64,000 bases of DNA from Streptomyces lavendofoliae. Its GTDB lineage: Bacteria; Actinomycetota; Actinomycetes; Streptomycetales; Streptomycetaceae. The position numbers and the translations under genes were made by a program. The stretch covers positions 310,001 to 374,000 of the forward strand of contig NZ_BMTP01000003.1 in assembly GCF_014649735.1 (NCBI RefSeq), read 5' to 3'. Positions 17,331-25,793 of this stretch are shown here, one piece after another. Position 1 is the stretch's first letter; every line of letters begins with the position of its first letter. Below the pieces are notes generated by a model that was not told the DNA's origin, searched no databases, and saw nothing but the letters and a program-made list of their open reading frames with translations.

Positions 17331-18197
17331 GTGGTGACGCGTATCCCGCGGCATGACTTCCGCACGGACGACGCAGCCGAGGCGATGGCACCGGTGATCA
17401 AAAGTGCTGAAGACGTGCTTGAGGAAATCGAAACGTCGGAGTTCGACCGTTTCGACGCACTTGATTACACGCTTGCCGCAGCAAAGTGGCGATGCCTGAC
17501 CGATTCCGAAGCTGCCGAGTTTCCGACCTGGGAGGCATGGGTTACAGCCATGCAGACAGGCTCGGCACTCTTCGCGGCGGGAACCGCGCAGGAGGAGCCT
17601 GTCCCGTGCCGCATCGGGAGCATGGGGGAGGTCAAACACCTTCCGGCCACCGGACCCCAGGACTATCTGCACGCGGCCAACTGGCTCACGTCGTACTACT
17701 TGGCTGTGATTTGCCGGGAGAATGAGCGGGCCGATCGACTGGCGCACGTGCCCGTCTCGTTCCTTCGGGCGTCCGGAGCCGAGTTCGACGAGTACATCTA
17801 CCCTTGGGTCGAGTCCCTGCAGAACGGTTGGTTCGGCCGACAAGAGACGTGGGACTCCCTGGTCGCCGCGGTGAACGGTACCGCCCCCGCGCAGGCACGG
17901 GTGGCGAGCGAAGAGCTGATGCTGAAGATTCTTTACCCGCCCATCGAACTCTTCCACCGTTACCAGCGTCAGGAGGTTGAGCAGTTCAATGCTGCCCTCG
18001 TCGAAGCTCTCACCTGGCACAAGGAGTACTGGACCGCGAACGAGGCGCGCGCCGTGAGCGGTGACGGCCTGGTCGCCCTCGGTCCGCTGGCCATCGCCTG
18101 CATGGCGCACGATGCCGGCATGCCGATCGAGGTCGAATCGGAGTATCTCCCCAAGCATCTCCTCAGGCGTACCTGGGTCGGCGAATACCCGACGTAA
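17331..18197 (+). CDS. Immunity protein 49-like, cognate to the toxin
   Basis: 288 residues, predicted all-alpha and cytosolic. It shares with the next gene the blocks PTWEA, MQxGSALFA, FNxALVEALxxHKxYWTA and LGPLAIACxAxDAGxPI, which I associate with the Imm49 immunity family of Zhang and co-workers. GTG 17331 (or 17334) follows GAGGGAGAAAAC, 14 bp after the toxin stop, the usual toxin-immunity spacing. Base composition is AT-richer than the neighbourhood and similar to the toxin tip, so the two were probably acquired together. It should bind and block the nuclease tip in the producing cell. Confidence 0.75.
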   Translation: MVTRIPRHDFRTDDAAEAMAPVIKSAEDVLEEIETSEFDRFDALDYTLAAAKWRCLTDSEAAEFPTWEAWVTAMQTGSALFAAGTAQEEPVPCRIGSMGEVKHLPATGPQDYLHAANWLTSYYLAVICRENERADRLAHVPVSFLRASGAEFDEYIYPWVESLQNGWFGRQETWDSLVAAVNGTAPAQARVASEELMLKILYPPIELFHRYQRQEVEQFNAALVEALTWHKEYWTANEARAVSGDGLVALGPLAIACMAHDAGMPIEVESEYLPKHLLRRTWVGEYPT

Positions 18198-18325
18198 GCC
18201 GTGCGGGGCGGAAATCAGGTCATGAAGTGGTCCTGCCGGCGAGCGGCCGTGCGAGCACACTGTTTGCCTGCCGAGTCCAGAGAACCGGTCGGGCGCATGG
18301 CGGTGTTGCTCCGACGAAGGCGTAG

Positions 18326-19186
18326 ATGACAGTGAAAGTGACCTGGCACGGCTCGCCGGGGCCTGACGACCAGGGTTACGCGGACTCCTTGGGGGAGGAC
18401 CTCCTGGAGGACATCGCGTCCTTCGAACAGTCCCCCGGGGCCCTCGACGGCGCTCTGGACACCGCGATGCTCCACCTCCAGGCGCGGCTGGCGGTCGATC
18501 CAAACGCGTCGGCTCTCCCGACATGGGAGGCGGCGGTCGCGGCGATGCAGGTCGGCTCGGCGTTGTTCGCCGTCGCCACCCGGTCCGAGGGCACTGTGGA
18601 GTCCCGCATCGCCGACGAGACGCGCACCCTGCGGGCGCTGGGTGCGGGGCTGCACGCGAACCCCGGCAACTGGGTCACCGCGTTCTGGCTGGCCGTCGTC
18701 TGTCGCGAGCAGGCCAGGATGACCGCCCTGTGCGAGGTCCCGCTCGACGTGCTGCGCGCTTCGGGCACCGAGTACGACGAGTTCGTCTATCTGTGGATCG
18801 ACGCGCTCCAGGCGTACTGGCTGGAGCGTCCGGGGCTGGGTGAGAAGCTGCTGGCCGCGATCGAGGCGTCGTACCCCAACGCCATCGAGGTGGCGGACAT
18901 GGAGTTGGTGGAGCGGATCCTCTACCAGCCGGTCAACCTCTTCCAGTGCTTTCTGCGCAAGGATCACGCGGCGTTCAACCGGGCGCTGGTCGAGGCGCTG
19001 GAGATGCACAAGCTGTACTGGACGGCTTCCGAGAAGCGGGAGCGCAGTGTCGCCGGGTACCTGGCGCTGGGCCCGCTCGCCATCGCCTGCCTGGCGTACG
19101 ACGCCGGGTTCCCGATCGACGTCGAGTCGGACTACCTGCCGAGCGAGCTGCTCAACCGCGCCTGGCTGGGCGAGTTCCCGACCTGA
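18326..19186 (+). CDS. Second Imm49-like immunity protein (paralogue)
   Basis: 286 residues, clearly homologous along its length to the preceding gene (same PTWEA, GSALFA, ALVEAL and GPLAIAC blocks), but with normal high-GC streptomycete codon use. That contrast argues against a recent local duplication. It is better explained as an older resident immunity gene pushed downstream when a new tip/immunity cassette was inserted, or as an orphan protecting against kin strains. ATG 18326 with GAAGG upstream; 128 bp separate the two genes, so it may have its own promoter. Confidence 0.75.
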   Translation: MTVKVTWHGSPGPDDQGYADSLGEDLLEDIASFEQSPGALDGALDTAMLHLQARLAVDPNASALPTWEAAVAAMQVGSALFAVATRSEGTVESRIADETRTLRALGAGLHANPGNWVTAFWLAVVCREQARMTALCEVPLDVLRASGTEYDEFVYLWIDALQAYWLERPGLGEKLLAAIEASYPNAIEVADMELVERILYQPVNLFQCFLRKDHAAFNRALVEALEMHKLYWTASEKRERSVAGYLALGPLAIACLAYDAGFPIDVESDYLPSELLNRAWLGEFPT

Positions 19187-19235
19187 CGGCGACGTGCGCC
19201 GGCCATGGCCCGGAGTCACCCGGGCCCGCTGGGCG

Positions 19236-19727
19236 TCAGGCGCCGGCCGCGTCCCAGCCGGACGGCCAGGGCCACGCCACCGTGCCGTCCCGGACCATCA
19301 GGGGGTCGGGGCGGTCCTCCTCGTGGAAGCGGATCGAGCCGACGTGGACGTGGCCCCCGGGGCGCCGGTGGCGGTCGGTCGCCCGGTCCGCCAGCCGGCC
19401 GAGCAGCTGACCGAGTTCGTCGGACACGTCCGGGTGGATCTCCTGCCGGGAGGTGAGCGCCCAACCCCCCGAGGGGCGCCGGACCAGCGCGGAGGTGAGG
19501 GCGCCGCCCACCTTGTGCGCCCCGCCGAGGTGCCCCAGCAGCGCGTACGGCTGCTCCTCCGTGACGGGCCGGCCGGCCTCGTCCTCGTACACGAAGGGGA
19601 AGGAGCGCACCAGGGTCAGCCTCTCCGGCCGCGGGCCGAGCCCCAGGTGCCAGCGGAGTTCGGCCGCCTCCGCGTCGGAGAGGTCCCGCAGGTCGAGCGC
19701 GATCGTGAGTTCGTAGATGTCCGCCAC
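19236..19727 (-). CDS. Conserved hypothetical protein (163 aa)
   Basis: GTG start at 19727. Cytosolic-looking protein with a front half containing IYELTIALDLRDLSDAEAAEL and RSFPFVYEDE, and a Trp/His-rich end (GSIRFHEEDRPDP). Similar stand-alone proteins occur in streptomycetes but I cannot name a family. It converges on the second immunity gene with about 50 bp between stops, and marks the end of the T7SS block. Confidence 0.6.
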   Translation of the reverse strand: MADIYELTIALDLRDLSDAEAAELRWHLGLGPRPERLTLVRSFPFVYEDEAGRPVTEEQPYALLGHLGGAHKVGGALTSALVRRPSGGWALTSRQEIHPDVSDELGQLLGRLADRATDRHRRPGGHVHVGSIRFHEEDRPDPLMVRDGTVAWPWPSGWDAAGA

Positions 19728-19784
19728 GCGGGAACCGTACCGGCGGGGCGCCCGCCGGTACGGAGACGGAGCGTGCGGCTGCCG

Positions 19785-20234
19785 TCAGCAGTACTTCGAC
19801 GAGCCGGTCGAACCCCACGCGCACGAGTCGACGAGCGTGCCCGACGCCTTGCGCAGGTACGCGGTGTCACCGTCGTTGTTCCACACGTACGCCGCCCGGC
19901 CCCAGTAGCGGTGCCCGGCGGTGTTGCTGCCCCGGCCGGTGTGGACCGTCACGTACCCCTTGGCGCCGATGGTGCCGCTGAAGGTGTACGTCCAGCCGGC
20001 CCGGTCCTTCAGCTTCCAGTTGGTGAGCGAGATGGCGGCGGTGCTGGAGTTGTAGAGCTGCACCCACTCGGCGTTCAGCGAGGTATTGGAGCGGTTGTCC
20101 GTGCCGGGCGAGTTGTAGTACACGCGGTGGATGCTGACGCCCCCGGCGGCCTGGGCGGCCGGAGCGACGGTCAGCAGGCTTCCGGCGACGGCGGTGGCGA
20201 CGACGGCAGCCGACGCGGCGAAGCGAACCTTCAA
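19785..20234 (-). CDS. Secreted lamin-tail domain protein
   Basis: 149 residues from a TTG start at 20234, chosen because GGAGG lies 4 nt upstream and the sequence then opens with a clean Sec signal peptide (LKVRFAASAAVV... APAAQA, cut near residue 30). The mature part is a single lamin-tail (LTD) beta-sandwich: VSIHRVYYNSPGTDNRS, EWVQLYNSS, ISLTNWKLKDRAGWTYTF. A C-terminal Cys pair (DSCAWGSTGSSKYC) may form a disulfide. Bacterial LTD proteins are secreted and often linked to surface nucleases or hydrolases; this one has no catalytic partner domain. Confidence 0.8.
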   Translation of the reverse strand: MKVRFAASAAVVATAVAGSLLTVAPAAQAAGGVSIHRVYYNSPGTDNRSNTSLNAEWVQLYNSSTAAISLTNWKLKDRAGWTYTFSGTIGAKGYVTVHTGRGSNTAGHRYWGRAAYVWNNDGDTAYLRKASGTLVDSCAWGSTGSSKYC

Positions 20235-20407
20235 GAGTCCTCCCCAAGGTGAACCGTGTGTTCCACGGCGGGGAAAGCACACCATATGGTGATGTTGTTA
20301 CTGGCCGGTTTCGCTCATTCTCGGCCGAACGGATGCGGTCTCGTTCCGGAGTCGTCCCGCGCGTAGCGTGAAGTGCCGTTCACGCGACGCGAGTTTAGGA
20401 GGCGCTG

Positions 20408-21655
20408 ATGTCCGATGACCACGAACCCCTGGTGATCGACCCGACCGGCCGCGACATCCACGAAGAGGCCGCCCGCTTACGGGAGAGAGGGCCCCTCGCT
20501 CGCGTCGAACTGCCCGGCGGTGTACCGGCGTGGGCGGTCACCGGTCCCGAGCAGCTGAAGCGGCTGCTCACCGATCCCCGCGTCTCCAAGGACCCGCGAC
20601 AGCACTGGCCCGCCTGGTTCAACGGGGAGATCTCCCCGGAGTGGCCCCTGTTCACCTGGGTCGCGGTGCAGAACATGTTCACCGCGTACGGAGGCGAGCA
20701 CAAGCGGCTGCGCACCCTGGTCGCGAAGGCGTTCACCGCGCGCCGTACCGCCGCCCTGCGTCCGCGCGTCGAGGCGATCACCGAGGATCTGCTGGACCGG
20801 ATCGCCGTGGCCGGGCGGCACGGCGACGCCGTCGACCTGCGGGAGATGTACGCGTACCCCCTGCCCATCCAGGTGATCAGCGAGCTGTTCGGCCTCCCCG
20901 AGGAGAAGCGGGACGAGCTGCGGTCCATCGTCGACAGCCTCTTCCACACCGCCGCCGGCCCCGACGAGGTCACGACCACGTACACCCGTCTCCACACGGT
21001 CCTGGGCGAGCTCGTCGCGGAGAAGCGGCGGTCACCCGGCGACGACATGACCAGCGGCCTCATCGCCGCGCACGACGACGAGGGCGGCTCGCGGCTCAGC
21101 GAGGAGGAGTTGACCGGCACCCTCGTGCTCATGATCGGCGGGGGTCACGAGACGACGGTCAACCTCATCGACAACGCCATCCACGCCCTGCTCACCCACC
21201 CCGAGCAGCTGGCGCACCTCAGGGCCGGACGCGCCTCGTGGGACGACGTGATCGAGGAGACGCTGCGGTCGGACGCCCCGGTCGCCAGCCTCCCGCTGCG
21301 GTACGCCGTCGAGGACATCGCGGTCGAGGACGTGGTCATCCGCAAGGGCGACGCGATCCTGGCCGCCTACGCCGCGGCCGGCCGCGATCCCGGGCGGTAC
21401 GGGAAGGACGCCGACCGCTTCGACGTCACGCGGGCCGACAAGGAGCATCTGGCCTTCGGTCACGGCGTGCACTACTGCCTGGGCGCTCCGCTGGGCCGGA
21501 TGGAGGCGCGGATCGCGTTGCCGGCACTGTTCGACCGGTTCCCGCACATGGAACTCGCGGTCGGGTCAGCGGAGTTGCTGCCGGTCGAGTCGTTCATCTC
21601 CAACGGCCACCGGTCGTTGCCGGTGCGGCTGGGCGGCGGTGGCGGCGCCGTGTAG
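20408..21655 (+). CDS. Cytochrome P450
   Basis: 415-residue soluble class I bacterial P450 (heme monooxygenase). It has the I-helix motif GGGHETT (about 240), the K-helix ETLR pair, and the heme-binding loop [18 protein letters not shown] with the axial Cys. Electrons would come from a ferredoxin and reductase encoded elsewhere. Codon 24 (20477-20479) is TTA, rare in Streptomyces and read by the bldA tRNA, so production should follow morphological and secondary-metabolite timing. TTTAGGAGG gives an excellent ribosome site. No biosynthetic cluster surrounds it, so the substrate is unknown. Confidence 0.92.
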   Translation: MSDDHEPLVIDPTGRDIHEEAARLRERGPLARVELPGGVPAWAVTGPEQLKRLLTDPRVSKDPRQHWPAWFNGEISPEWPLFTWVAVQNMFTAYGGEHKRLRTLVAKAFTARRTAALRPRVEAITEDLLDRIAVAGRHGDAVDLREMYAYPLPIQVISELFGLPEEKRDELRSIVDSLFHTAAGPDEVTTTYTRLHTVLGELVAEKRRSPGDDMTSGLIAAHDDEGGSRLSEEELTGTLVLMIGGGHETTVNLIDNAIHALLTHPEQLAHLRAGRASWDDVIEETLRSDAPVASLPLRYAVEDIAVEDVVIRKGDAILAAYAAAGRDPGRYGKDADRFDVTRADKEHLAFGHGVHYCLGAPLGRMEARIALPALFDRFPHMELAVGSAELLPVESFISNGHRSLPVRLGGGGGAV

Positions 21656-21815
21656 AGGGCCGCGGCCGGCGGGGCCGCGCGGATGATCGCCGCGACCTGG
21701 TCCCGGCGGCCGGCGCCGGGCCCGGAGGCGCGCCCCGGCTTCGTACCCGCACCCGGCCCCGTACCCGGCCTCGTACCCGGATCGGGGCCGGGGGGCGGTG
21801 GCGCCGGCGGCCGGG

Positions 21816-22658
21816 TCACGGCCGGGTGTGCAGGCTGCGGCGGCGGGGACAAGCGCGCGCGGCGGCCAGCAGCGCCTGGACGCGGTCGCCGAACTCGGCG
21901 GCGTCGCGCAGCGGGACGGCGAACGGGAGCCGTACGTCGTCGTGGGCGCGGGCGCGTTCTAGTCGCAAAGTGATCCCGTACCGGTCGAGGGCCACGGGCA
22001 CCACGCGCCGGACGCCGTGCAGGTGGCGCGGCTCGACCAGGCGGGCCAGCCGGGCCACCGCGTCGGGGTGGCCGTCGGTCAGGTGGATCAGCAGCGCCGC
22101 CTCGTGGCCCGCCAGCGGATCCGCCCCGGCGAGGACCAGCTCGTCCAGCCCTACGCCCTCGGGGCCGGCCCCCGTGTCGAGGGTGGCCCGCACGGTGTCG
22201 AGGCGCAGGCCGACGTGGTCCCCCGCATCCCCGGCGTCCCCCGCTCCCCCGGCACCCCGGGCCCGGTCGCCCCCGATGCCTCTGGCTCGCGTGCCCTTGG
22301 TGCCCCGCACCCCGACAGCGCCGCCGCTGACCGCGTCGTCCGCGCCCGCGTCGGTCAGCCACCCGGAGAGCGTCACCCGTGCCCGTACCCGGTCCCGTAC
22401 GGCGGTCGGCGCCACGTCGGTGAACTGCAGCATGGCCGCGAGGTCGCCCCGGGGTGCGCAGGCCACTGCGGCGGCCAGGTGGCAGTCGCCCGGCAGCCGC
22501 AGCGTCAGCCGGCCCCGGTCGTCCAGCGCGTGCGCGCCGACGAGGTCGCAGCGGTACCCGTCCGTCGTCACCGTCAGGGACCGCGCGGCGGTCAGGACGG
22601 AGCGGACCCGCTCCGCGCCGGACGGCCCGGGTGGACGGGCATCGGTGCGACTGCTCAT
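21816..22658 (-). CDS. Iron-regulated DUF2470 (HugZ C-terminal-like) protein
   Basis: 280 residues. The last 100 residues match DUF2470, the small alpha/beta domain found at the C-terminus of HugZ-type heme oxygenases and plant GluTR-binding proteins (HPDAVARLARLV... GVRRVVPVALDRYGITL). The middle has a Gly/Ala/Arg/Asp low-complexity insert (about 130-160). ATG 22658 is preceded by AAGGAG at ideal spacing. A near-consensus iron box overlaps the promoter/ribosome site, so the gene should be off in iron-replete cells. A role in heme or iron handling is inferred. Confidence 0.75.
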   Translation of the reverse strand: MSSRTDARPPGPSGAERVRSVLTAARSLTVTTDGYRCDLVGAHALDDRGRLTLRLPGDCHLAAAVACAPRGDLAAMLQFTDVAPTAVRDRVRARVTLSGWLTDAGADDAVSGGAVGVRGTKGTRARGIGGDRARGAGGAGDAGDAGDHVGLRLDTVRATLDTGAGPEGVGLDELVLAGADPLAGHEAALLIHLTDGHPDAVARLARLVEPRHLHGVRRVVPVALDRYGITLRLERARAHDDVRLPFAVPLRDAAEFGDRVQALLAAARACPRRRSLHTRP

Positions 22659-22668
22659 CACTCACTCC

Positions 22669-22687
22669 TTAGGTTAGGCTTGCCTAA
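22669..22687. promoter_or_regulatory. DmdR1/IdeR-type iron box
   Basis: TTAGGTTAGGCTTGCCTAA differs at two of 19 positions from the consensus TTAGGTTAGGCTAACCTAA. It ends 11 bp upstream of the DUF2470 gene start codon and abuts its ribosome-binding site; bound repressor would block transcription initiation directly. Confidence 0.85.
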
Positions 22688-22692
22688 CTTAG

Positions 22693-23074
22693 CGGAGCCC
22701 GGCCCGCTCCCGCCACCGCCTCCCGGAACTTCGGCCACTTGTCGCCACGGCTTCGTGCCTCCCACGGGGCGCCGCCGGCCATTACGCTGTCCGAGCCCGC
22801 CGCCGGTGCCGGGTACGACCGCCGCCCCGCGCACCCGCCGCCCGCGGACCGGTGCCCCGGCGAACCCACCCCCGGCGAACCGGCTCCGCCGGCCGACGGG
22901 CGACTCGGGTACCCCGGCGCCCCCGGTGACCCGGCAGCCCCGGGCGCCCGGTGAGCCGGACGCCCCGGTGGACACGCGGTCGGCGCATGCCCGTTTCCCC
23001 CGCCCGGTGGCCCCCGCACCACGCCCCGGGCGGCGTCCGCTGCCTGTCGGCGGCCTTTCCCGCGAGGAGCCCCC
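22693..23074. other. Intergenic region, no gene seen
   Basis: About 380 bp, extremely GC-rich, between the iron box and the EamA gene. Open frames here lack ribosome sites and codon bias. The divergent arrangement means the iron box could in principle also affect the EamA promoter, but it lies about 390 bp away from that start. Confidence 0.5.
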
Positions 23075-24112
23075 ATGACCGTCACCGCGGCCCGCCGTGC
23101 CTGGCTGACCGATCTGCCCGTCCTGCTCGTCGCCGTGGTCTGGGGCTCCAGCTACCTCGCCGCCAAGGGCGTCACCACCAGCCGGACCGTGCTGGCCGTC
23201 CTGGTGCTGCGGTTCGCCGTCGTCCTGCCCGTACTGGTCGCGACCGGGTGGCGCAGGCTGCGTGCGATGAGCGGCGCGCAGGTACGCGGGGCGGGCGTCC
23301 TCGGCCTGATCCTCGCCGCCGTCTTCGTCCTCGAGACGTACGGGGTCGTGCACACCTCGGCGACCAACGCGGGGCTCATCATCAGCCTCACGATGATCCT
23401 CACCCCCCTCGCGGAGAGCCGGCTCCGCGGTACGCGCCTGTCGCCCTCGTTCCTCGCGGCGGCGGGGCTCTCGGTGCTCGGCGTGGTGCTCCTGACGCAG
23501 GGGGCGGGCTTCAGCGCGCCGTCCCTGGGCGACCTGCTGATACTGGGCGCGGCCGTCACCCGTACGGTGCACGTGCTCGCGATGTCGCGGATGCGGTCGG
23601 TGGACGGCGCCGACGCCATGTCGCTGACGACGGTGCAACTGGGCGCGTCGATGCTGGTCTTCGCCGTGCTGTGCGCCGCGCCGGGGACGGGCGCCGCCCC
23701 GTGGGCCGCCGCGGCCGGCTTCGGGGCCGGCGACTGGGCGTGGCTGCTCTACCTGTCGGTGTTCTGCACGCTGTTCGCGTTCTTCGTCCAGATGTGGGCG
23801 GTACGCCGTACCTCGCCCTCCCGGGTCAGCCTGCTGCTCGGTACGGAACCGGTGTGGGCGGCCGTCACCGGCATCGCCCTGGCCGGCGACCGGCCCGGCC
23901 TGACGGGGTTGCTGGGCGTGCTGCTGATCCTGGCGGGTACGGCGTGGGGCCGCACGGCGGCCGACGGCACGGAGCCCCCGGCTCCCACCACGACCCCCGT
24001 CACGCCGGAGCCGCCCGCGACAGCCGCGAAGCCCACGCCGCCCGGCCCGGACGACACGCGCCCCGCCCCGGGCGAGACCCGCCCCGGCCTGGAGCCCGCA
24101 GCCCGCCCGTAG
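23075..24112 (+). CDS. EamA/DMT-family transporter (10 TM exporter)
   Basis: 345 residues with ten hydrophobic helices over residues about 10-295 arranged as two EamA repeats (VVWGSSYLAAKGV in the first, LGTEPVWAAVTGIALAGDRPG in the second, the usual E-P-V element). The C-terminal 45 residues are a Pro/Thr-rich cytoplasmic tail (PAPTTTPVTPEPPAT), which is unusual for the family. DMT proteins typically export amino acids or metabolites; the substrate cannot be read. ATG 23075 with GAGGAG upstream. Confidence 0.85.
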   Translation: MTVTAARRAWLTDLPVLLVAVVWGSSYLAAKGVTTSRTVLAVLVLRFAVVLPVLVATGWRRLRAMSGAQVRGAGVLGLILAAVFVLETYGVVHTSATNAGLIISLTMILTPLAESRLRGTRLSPSFLAAAGLSVLGVVLLTQGAGFSAPSLGDLLILGAAVTRTVHVLAMSRMRSVDGADAMSLTTVQLGASMLVFAVLCAAPGTGAAPWAAAAGFGAGDWAWLLYLSVFCTLFAFFVQMWAVRRTSPSRVSLLLGTEPVWAAVTGIALAGDRPGLTGLLGVLLILAGTAWGRTAADGTEPPAPTTTPVTPEPPATAAKPTPPGPDDTRPAPGETRPGLEPAARP

Positions 24113-24231
24113 CCCTTCGGCCCGTCGCCCACCCGCCCTCCCGACGCCGGCCGGCACCCGGCTGGTCGCCCCGCCGCCCAGGACCCGCGCCCCGGCGCCG
24201 GGGGACCCGCGCCCCGTGGCCTCCGGGGGCC

Positions 24232-24807
24232 TCACGCCCCGGGAGGCCCGGGCACCGCCGGTGACCGCGAGGCCCTCCGCAGTCCACGAGGCCCCGCCGA
24301 GGACCGCGTACCCACCCGCCCCGGCATGGCCAACTCGGCCCGCAGGGCGTCCTCCAGGTCCGCGAGCCGGTCCTCCACCCCGTCGAGGACCGGCACACCC
24401 CCCACCGCCGAGCCCCCGCCCGCACCCGAGCCGCCGCCCGCGCCGTCCACCAGGGCGGCCTCGGCGCGCAGCAGGGCGCGGTGGACGTCACTCACCGCCG
24501 TACGGACCTGGTCATCCGCTATGAGCGACGTCTCCACGATCCACCTGTAGGCAGCCGTCCGGTGATCCGCCGGCCGGCCGTCATCGACGCCCTTCCCGAT
24601 GGCGGCGAGGGAGTCGTGCCAGCCGTACAGCGTGATCAGGAGGTCCCGGTACAGGCCCTTCTTGTCGTCCAGCCAGCGCACCCGTTCGGCGTGGGTCCGC
24701 TGTTCCTGCTGGATCCTCAGCTGTCCGCGCTGGGCGAGCCACGCGCCGGCAAATCCCGTCACCGCGCCCACAGTTGTTCCCGCGAGTCCCACGAGTGCAG
24801 CATCCAT
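24232..24807 (-). CDS. Hypothetical membrane-anchored protein (191 aa)
   Basis: The N-terminus (MDAALVGLAGTTVGAVTGFAGAWLA) is one transmembrane helix. A charged helical stretch follows (QLRIQQEQRTHAERVRWLDDKKGLYRD is its core), then a Gly-rich linker (about 125-145) and a disordered basic end. The opening pattern resembles many streptomycete proteins of unknown function with a short anchor and coiled coil. No catalytic motif is visible. Confidence 0.6.
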   Translation of the reverse strand: MDAALVGLAGTTVGAVTGFAGAWLAQRGQLRIQQEQRTHAERVRWLDDKKGLYRDLLITLYGWHDSLAAIGKGVDDGRPADHRTAAYRWIVETSLIADDQVRTAVSDVHRALLRAEAALVDGAGGGSGAGGGSAVGGVPVLDGVEDRLADLEDALRAELAMPGRVGTRSSAGPRGLRRASRSPAVPGPPGA

Positions 24808-24870
24808 GGGCGCTTCCTACCAGACGGCCGGTGGCCGCCGCGGCGGTGCCGCGACGGCCACCGGGTGCGA

Positions 24871-25251
24871 TCACGCCGTGCCCAGCCGGGCCGTGAGCGT
24901 CTCCACGAGGTGGTAGCCACCCGCCAGGTCCATGTCGGTCCGCTCCCGCAACAGCCTGATCGCGCCGTTGCGGTCGTCGTGGTGCAGCAGGACCGTCAAC
25001 TCACCGACCAGCTCCGGGTACTCGTCCCGCAACGCGTCCAGCGCCTGCTCGTACGACGTCGGCAGGACCCTGCCTTCGAGCAGCAGGTCGAGGGCGGCCG
25101 TGGCGGGGTGCAGGCCGAGCCCCGAGTCCTTGCGGAGGCGTGAGACCGCCTTCGACGTACGCCCCTCCCGGGCCAGGGCCCCGGCTTCGTCCTGGGCGTC
25201 CCGTCCGACGGGGGTGATCAGCGCCGTGATGCGTGCCTTGCTCGTGGTCAT
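24871..25251 (-). CDS. Hypothetical protein with two L7/L12-CTD-like helical motifs
   Basis: 126 residues, cytosolic. Two segments, AVSRLRKDSGLGLHPATAAL (about 35-54) and AIRLLRERTDMDLAGGYHLV (about 97-116), both resemble the helix-turn-helix of the ribosomal protein L7/L12 C-terminal domain (pattern AIKxxRExTGLGLKEAKxxV). Streptomycetes have other small proteins of this look, but I cannot assign a function. It begins 17 bp after the secreted two-Cys protein gene and is probably co-transcribed with it; a cytosolic partner or immunity role is conceivable but unsupported. Confidence 0.6.
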   Translation of the reverse strand: MTTSKARITALITPVGRDAQDEAGALAREGRTSKAVSRLRKDSGLGLHPATAALDLLLEGRVLPTSYEQALDALRDEYPELVGELTVLLHHDDRNGAIRLLRERTDMDLAGGYHLVETLTARLGTA

Positions 25252-25268
25252 CGGGGCTCCCTTCGAGG

Positions 25269-25793
25269 TCAGCGGCAGTGCTTCTTGATCGCGTCGATGC
25301 CGAGGACGGCGGACGCCAGGCCGCCGAGGGTGGCACCCAGCTCGCTGATCTTCTCCTCGCCCTTGGACACGCGGATGAGCAGCGTCGCCGCCTCCTTCAC
25401 GGAGCCGACCTTCTTGATGAACGCCTTCAGCTTCAGCAGCTTGGCCACCGGAACCGCGCCGCCGGCGATCGCGGCGGTGATTGCGGCACCGCACTTCAGC
25501 TTCTGCGTCCACCCGAAGGCCGCGCGGCGGTCCTCCTGGGGCAGCCGCTCGGCCAGGTACGCCAGCACGGCGGCGTCGCCCTGCTCGGCCACGCTGTCCG
25601 GCATGGCGTCGAGGACCTTCAGCGTCTCGGCGAGCTTCTGCGCCTCCGCGGCGTCGGAGGCGACGGCTGCGGCTGCGGCGGCAACCGGCCGGTCGCCCTG
25701 GTCCGCCGCCATGGCGGACCCGGACAGGCCCGTGCTGAACATCGCGGCCGTCACGACGGCGGCGGTCACGGTCCTGAACTTGTCGATCTTCAA
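25269..25793 (-). CDS. Secreted small protein with Cys-bounded hydrophobic/basic C-terminal segment
   Basis: 174 residues from a TTG at 25793, supported by GGGGGAA upstream and by a Sec signal peptide ending SGSAMA (cut about residue 29). An Ala-rich pro-like stretch and a charged helix (residues 30-100) precede a C-terminal 75-residue segment that starts with Cys, CGAAITAAIAGGAVPVAKLL, continues with alternating hydrophobic and Lys-rich helices, and ends KKHCR. Only these two Cys are present in the mature part, so they may form a disulfide. The layout recalls secreted precursor peptides with a bacteriocin-like C-terminal domain, but no family is recognised. Confidence 0.65.
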   Translation of the reverse strand: MKIDKFRTVTAAVVTAAMFSTGLSGSAMAADQGDRPVAAAAAAVASDAAEAQKLAETLKVLDAMPDSVAEQGDAAVLAYLAERLPQEDRRAAFGWTQKLKCGAAITAAIAGGAVPVAKLLKLKAFIKKVGSVKEAATLLIRVSKGEEKISELGATLGGLASAVLGIDAIKKHCR

